Part shown: positions 60,641 through 64,000 of the stretch, in pieces
How the letters are laid out: each line of letters opens with the position of its first letter
Position numbering within the stretch: position 1 is the first letter of the stretch
Source: Allium sativum
Lineage: Eukaryota > Streptophyta > Magnoliopsida > Asparagales > Amaryllidaceae
Length of the DNA stretch: 64,000 nt
Direction of reading: 5' to 3'
Assembly (NCBI GenBank): GCA_030737875.1
Contig: CM060919.1
Span: forward strand, 805,611,160 to 805,675,159
The notes under the pieces: generated by a model
Told to the model about the DNA's origin: nothing
The model's database searches: none
What the model saw: only the letters and a program-made list of their open reading frames with translations
Program-made: the position numbers and the translations under genes

Positions 60641-60905
60641 AAAGAGAATTTTACATTTGAAAGGTTTAGACCAGTGCTTCGCACACGAGTATAACATGAT
60701 ATGGATTTAAAGCAAAGGATTTAAAAATAATCTGTTCTAACCAATAGATTGAGAAGATTAATTTATAAATAATATTTTATAAATTAAATAAAATATTTAT
60801 CATTGGATAAATAAAATATATAAGTCAAGACTTATATAAAGAAGAAGAATCGATTTCAACATCGATATTTGAAACTGAATATGGACGAAGGTGTTAATCA
60901 AAATG

Positions 60906-61372
60906 AGTTAGAGGAGTTAATCGAATTATAGTTAATCGATTAGAGTTAGAGTTAATTGATTAGAGTTAGAGTTAATCGAAGTATAGTTAATGGATCTGAG
61001 TTAGAGTTAATTGATTAGAGTTAGAGTTAATTGAGAGAGAGAGAGTTATCGAATATTAGTTTATTCGAAAGGAGAAATTGAATATAAGTTATTCGAAGTG
61101 AGTTAATCGAATATCGTTTATTTGAAAAGGAGTAATCGAATATAGTTTATTCGAAAGAAAGAGTAATCGAATAGAGTTTATTCGAAAGAAAGAGTTATCG
61201 AGTATTAGTTATTCAAAGAGAGTTAAATCGAAATATAAGTTATTCGAAGTGAGATAATCGAATATTAGTTATTCGAAGAGGGATATTCGAATATTATTTA
61301 TTCGAAGAGTGTTAATCGGAGATAAGTTATTCGAAGAGAGTTAATCATCGAATTCGATTATATCGAATTCGG
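60906..61372 (+). repeat. Degenerate TTCGAA / TTAATCGA array in giant LTR copy 2
   Basis: Starts with units of the type gttagagttaattgattaga (60906-61030), then passes to about a dozen units of 25-35 bp with TTATTCGAA and TAATCGAATA words (61040-61372). Absent at the equivalent place of copy 1, so the array expanded in this lineage or was deleted from copy 1. Confidence 0.8.
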
Positions 61373-63421
61373 GAAAGTATTTATACTATCCGGGTTTTAA
61401 ATCAAGATTTATTTATTTATAAATTAGGTGTTTATTTATTTATTCAAATTAAAGAATAAAAGTTATATTCGAAGTTAGATATTTCGAAAGTAGGGATTAT
61501 AATGCTATAGTTATAATCCATGTTTTCAATAAAGAAGTGGATACGTAAATAGAATCCGAGAGTTACGTAAGTAAGTTTGTTAAAGGTTTAAAAGATAAAC
61601 TTTATCTGTTCCAAAGTTAAAACGTTGTTCAGTTAAGGTCTGAGAGATAATTATACCCCAACTTGATTGACTTCCTTCTTAACTAAGGAATGGCTAAGGT
61701 TTGATAGTAAAGGATGGTTAAGTGAATTTAGTTAGTGAGTGAAATGGTTTGAGTTGGCATGGCGATGTTTGATTTAAACATCAGTTTAAATCCAGTGAAG
61801 GAGTTTTGGAAATGTTTTCCAAATAAGAATCAGAAATGTTTTCTGATAACAGAAAATAAGAATTTAGAATATATGGAAACAGGAGATAAGTAAATTAATG
61901 AACTATAGAGATAAATTTTAAATGATGATTGATCGATATAATTTCCATCTCAAAATAATATCGTTGTTTGCACACATGTTTTTCTTGGATAGTTAAATCA
62001 CAGACTATCAAAGTTTTGACCATTTTTCCGTCGTCAATACGGAGAGACCGGTTGGATTATTATCCAAGAACCACTCCGTATGGGCGTTAGCGTTTCGAAT
62101 CAAATAGGTCGAAGACAAATTGAAGACGGAGTTTATACAAGGGTTATTCTGGAAATCCTAGGTAGAAATTGCCTAAGATGGATTTACAGATAGTGCCTTC
62201 GGTTTGTCCAGTCCCAGGACAACTTGAATGGACGAATGTTTGACAGAGTATATCTGGTAGATCACGTAAGTTGATCGTTTCAAACGTATTTACGTTGGTG
62301 GCGGAGGAATTCGTTTCTCTTATCTTATACCCATGGTATTTTTGGGGAAATCAATTTGTGATTTGACAAGTATGACGATGTGGCATTCAAAAAGTGAACG
62401 AATGAGTAATCTGTTGAAAGATACGTTATGACCTCCAGCCTCATCAACTGGGAAATGACAGAAATCGGGCAGGCAGTATGACTAAGTGGGCCGCACCCAA
62501 GTAGGGTATATTGTCACCATCTAGAGAATATTCATATTTGTTACTTCTTTCAATTATGTATCTCCCGGGAATGGTTATGTTGGTTTACCAACTGTAACGT
62601 GACAATATATTTCATACACTCAAGCGAAATGAGTGGTCGGTCATGTGTGGTCGAGTTGCAAGATGTTCTTGTTGAACTCCAGTGTATCGCTTCTAGAGTA
62701 CACTGATCGGAAGGTGGATCCATACCTTGTCATAGTTGGAATCCATTCCCCAAATAAGAGCCCGCGGTTTTGATTGTATATTATATATGTAGAACGTTAG
62801 ATGCAAGCGTTTCTGCTAGATTTCTATTTACTTGATCTAGACATTATTATAATATCAGACAAGTATCGTTTTAGAAATATTTTGGGATATCATAAGGTAA
62901 AAGATATCCATGTTTATGTGTGGATCGGTCTTATGATTATCCTTTATTTCAAAGGAATTTTGAAAGTTAAATCAAACGATTTGAGTTTACTCACACCAGT
63001 CGCATGACTGACCCAGAGTTTATTTTGTTTTTTTCCCTAAACTCTTGGGTGCCCAATTTTGTATGGGCGGTCAAGTAGTCGAGATTTACAGATACTTGAA
63101 GAGCTGGAGCAGGAGGCTTCAGGATTATATAGCTATTGTTATTTCCTCTGTGTTGTAAGTGTTATACTCAAATAATGGTATTGTATACAGATACTATTTT
63201 ATTTCAAAGTTATGTTATGAAATGTATTTATTCATTCCGCTGTTAGATTCGTGTTTACTCTGATGTTGTATGTTCTTCTTCTTCCTCTATTCTAAGTTTC
63301 TATCTTATCTATTATCACCCTCTAATTTCTTTCATGGACTATCCAGTGTTTCCGATGCTTGAATAATTGACATGGTGTTATATGCCGATATCCAAGATCG
63401 TGAAAGCCCCGGGTCTTACAG

Positions 63422-63433
63422 TGATATCAAAGC
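63422..63433 (+). other. Degenerate primer-binding site of the giant-LTR element
   Basis: TGATATCAAAGC, two mismatches from TGGTATCAGAGC, one base after the LTR. The following cttaaggtta is shared with the element 3 leader. Confidence 0.7.
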
Positions 63434-64000
63434 TTAAGGTTAAGTAATTACCTTGGCTCTGTGGTGTGACTCAGTAGAGATGGGTTTAGTAATACCCTAG
63501 ATTGAGTTGAGTGTATATATACGAGCGAACGTATTTGTTATTTGATATAAAATGGTTTTATATTGTGTAGATTTATTGGTTGAGTTGTTTATGGGTTTTG
63601 ATCGATTAGTTTGATCCACTGTATCAGTAGGAGTTTATAAACACTTGAATACGATGGGTCGACACGATATGTTTTGAAAAGAGGGTAAATGAAATAATTT
63701 TACCCAAAGTATATTTTGATATAGAGAATATATATATATATATTGGAATTATAATATATTGGATATATTGGTTGTTATTATAATCGAGTAAGATTATAAA
63801 TTAAATGGTTATATATATAACCAAGTAGAATTCATATAAGTGTAATATATGAAATCAGATGGATTAAATCTGAAATTAAATCAGAATTGAAATTACAACT
63901 CTGGAAAGTTGGAAAGTTGGAAAGGTGTTTGTAAATGGATTTGAATTGAATATATGAGAATTTTGAAATCCTGGGAGATTTTAAATTGTTTTACCAGCAT
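63434..64000 (+). other. Leader of the giant-LTR element (no ORF yet)
   Basis: About 570 bp of AT-rich untranslated leader up to the window end. No gag start is visible; gag and pol, if present, lie outside the window. Confidence 0.5.

Larger units (their letters stand above)
46588..63420 (+). mobile_element. Giant LTR copy 2 (5' LTR), split by gypsy element 3
   Basis: Parts 46588-46926 and 58122-63420 form one LTR of about 5.6 kb. Starts TGTAATGTCCCG and ends GGGTCTTACA. It is followed after one base by a degenerate initiator-Met PBS, then a leader similar in wording to that of element 3, so it is a 5' LTR and the element body lies beyond the window. A TATAAATA box is at 58857-58864. Two tandem arrays (60251-60640 and 60906-61372) account for much of its extra length relative to copy 1. 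The PBS type suggests a Ty3/gypsy relative, but no coding region is in view. Confidence 0.85.

Noticed and set aside
60251..61372. CRISPR array
   Set aside because: Units are degenerate and continuous without unique spacers, inside a plant LTR; no cas genes.

Overview
This is a repeat-rich, gene-poor stretch of a flowering-plant nuclear genome, probably a dicot. The evidence is initiator-Met-primed Ty3/gypsy and Ty1/copia elements, a CACTA transposon, plant LINE relics, AT-rich intergenic DNA and one plant-type RCI2/PMP3 gene with an intron. Nothing suggests a prokaryote, organelle or CRISPR locus. The species cannot be named from the sequence.

Layout. 1-9.1 kb: old debris. It holds a minus-strand DUF4283/zinc-knuckle (LINE ORF1-like) relic, a Ty1/copia RT-RNase H relic, a diverged LTR fragment, a 258-bp TRIM element, and a LINE 3' relic split by an internally deleted copia element with a perfect AAACC target duplication. 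9.7-11.0 kb: the only host gene recognised, a two-exon RCI2/PMP3 gene of 54 codons on the minus strand. Its terminal exon and 3' flank are duplicated in tandem, and two ABRE-type motifs lie upstream. 11.1-15.2 kb: AT-rich DNA with inverted repeats, then a badly decayed Tat-type Ty3/gypsy pol on the minus strand.

15.18-30.01 kb: a CACTA-type DNA transposon with matching terminal inverted repeats, split by gypsy element 1 (18951-28793, TSD CTACC). 30.2-45.9 kb and 46.6-63.4 kb: two LTR copies of a giant-LTR family (about 4.8 and 5.6 kb after removing insertions). Each is split by a chromovirus-like Ty3/gypsy element: element 2 (31943-42780, minus, TSD GATCC) and element 3 (46927-58116, plus, TSD TACAG). 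Elements 2 and 3 are one family; element 1 is a relative. By eye the LTR pairs differ by about 5-6% (element 1), 2% (element 2) and 1-3% (element 3) over their first 150-310 bases, so element 1 is the oldest insertion of the three. All three polyproteins carry stops or frameshifts.

The most unusual signal is non-coding and lies in the LTRs of elements 2 and 3. A pair of tandem stem-loops of about 70 nt shares a near-invariant 16-nt CG-rich loop. The stem sequences differ between the four hairpins, yet pairing is kept by compensatory changes. Just downstream are alternating ACTTAACC/GGTTAAGT 8-mers. About 130 bp upstream of the TATA box both LTRs carry an array of GTCGAC palindromes next to an E2F-like inverted repeat. 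This looks like a selected RNA or DNA structural module in a retrotransposon LTR. Its function is unknown.
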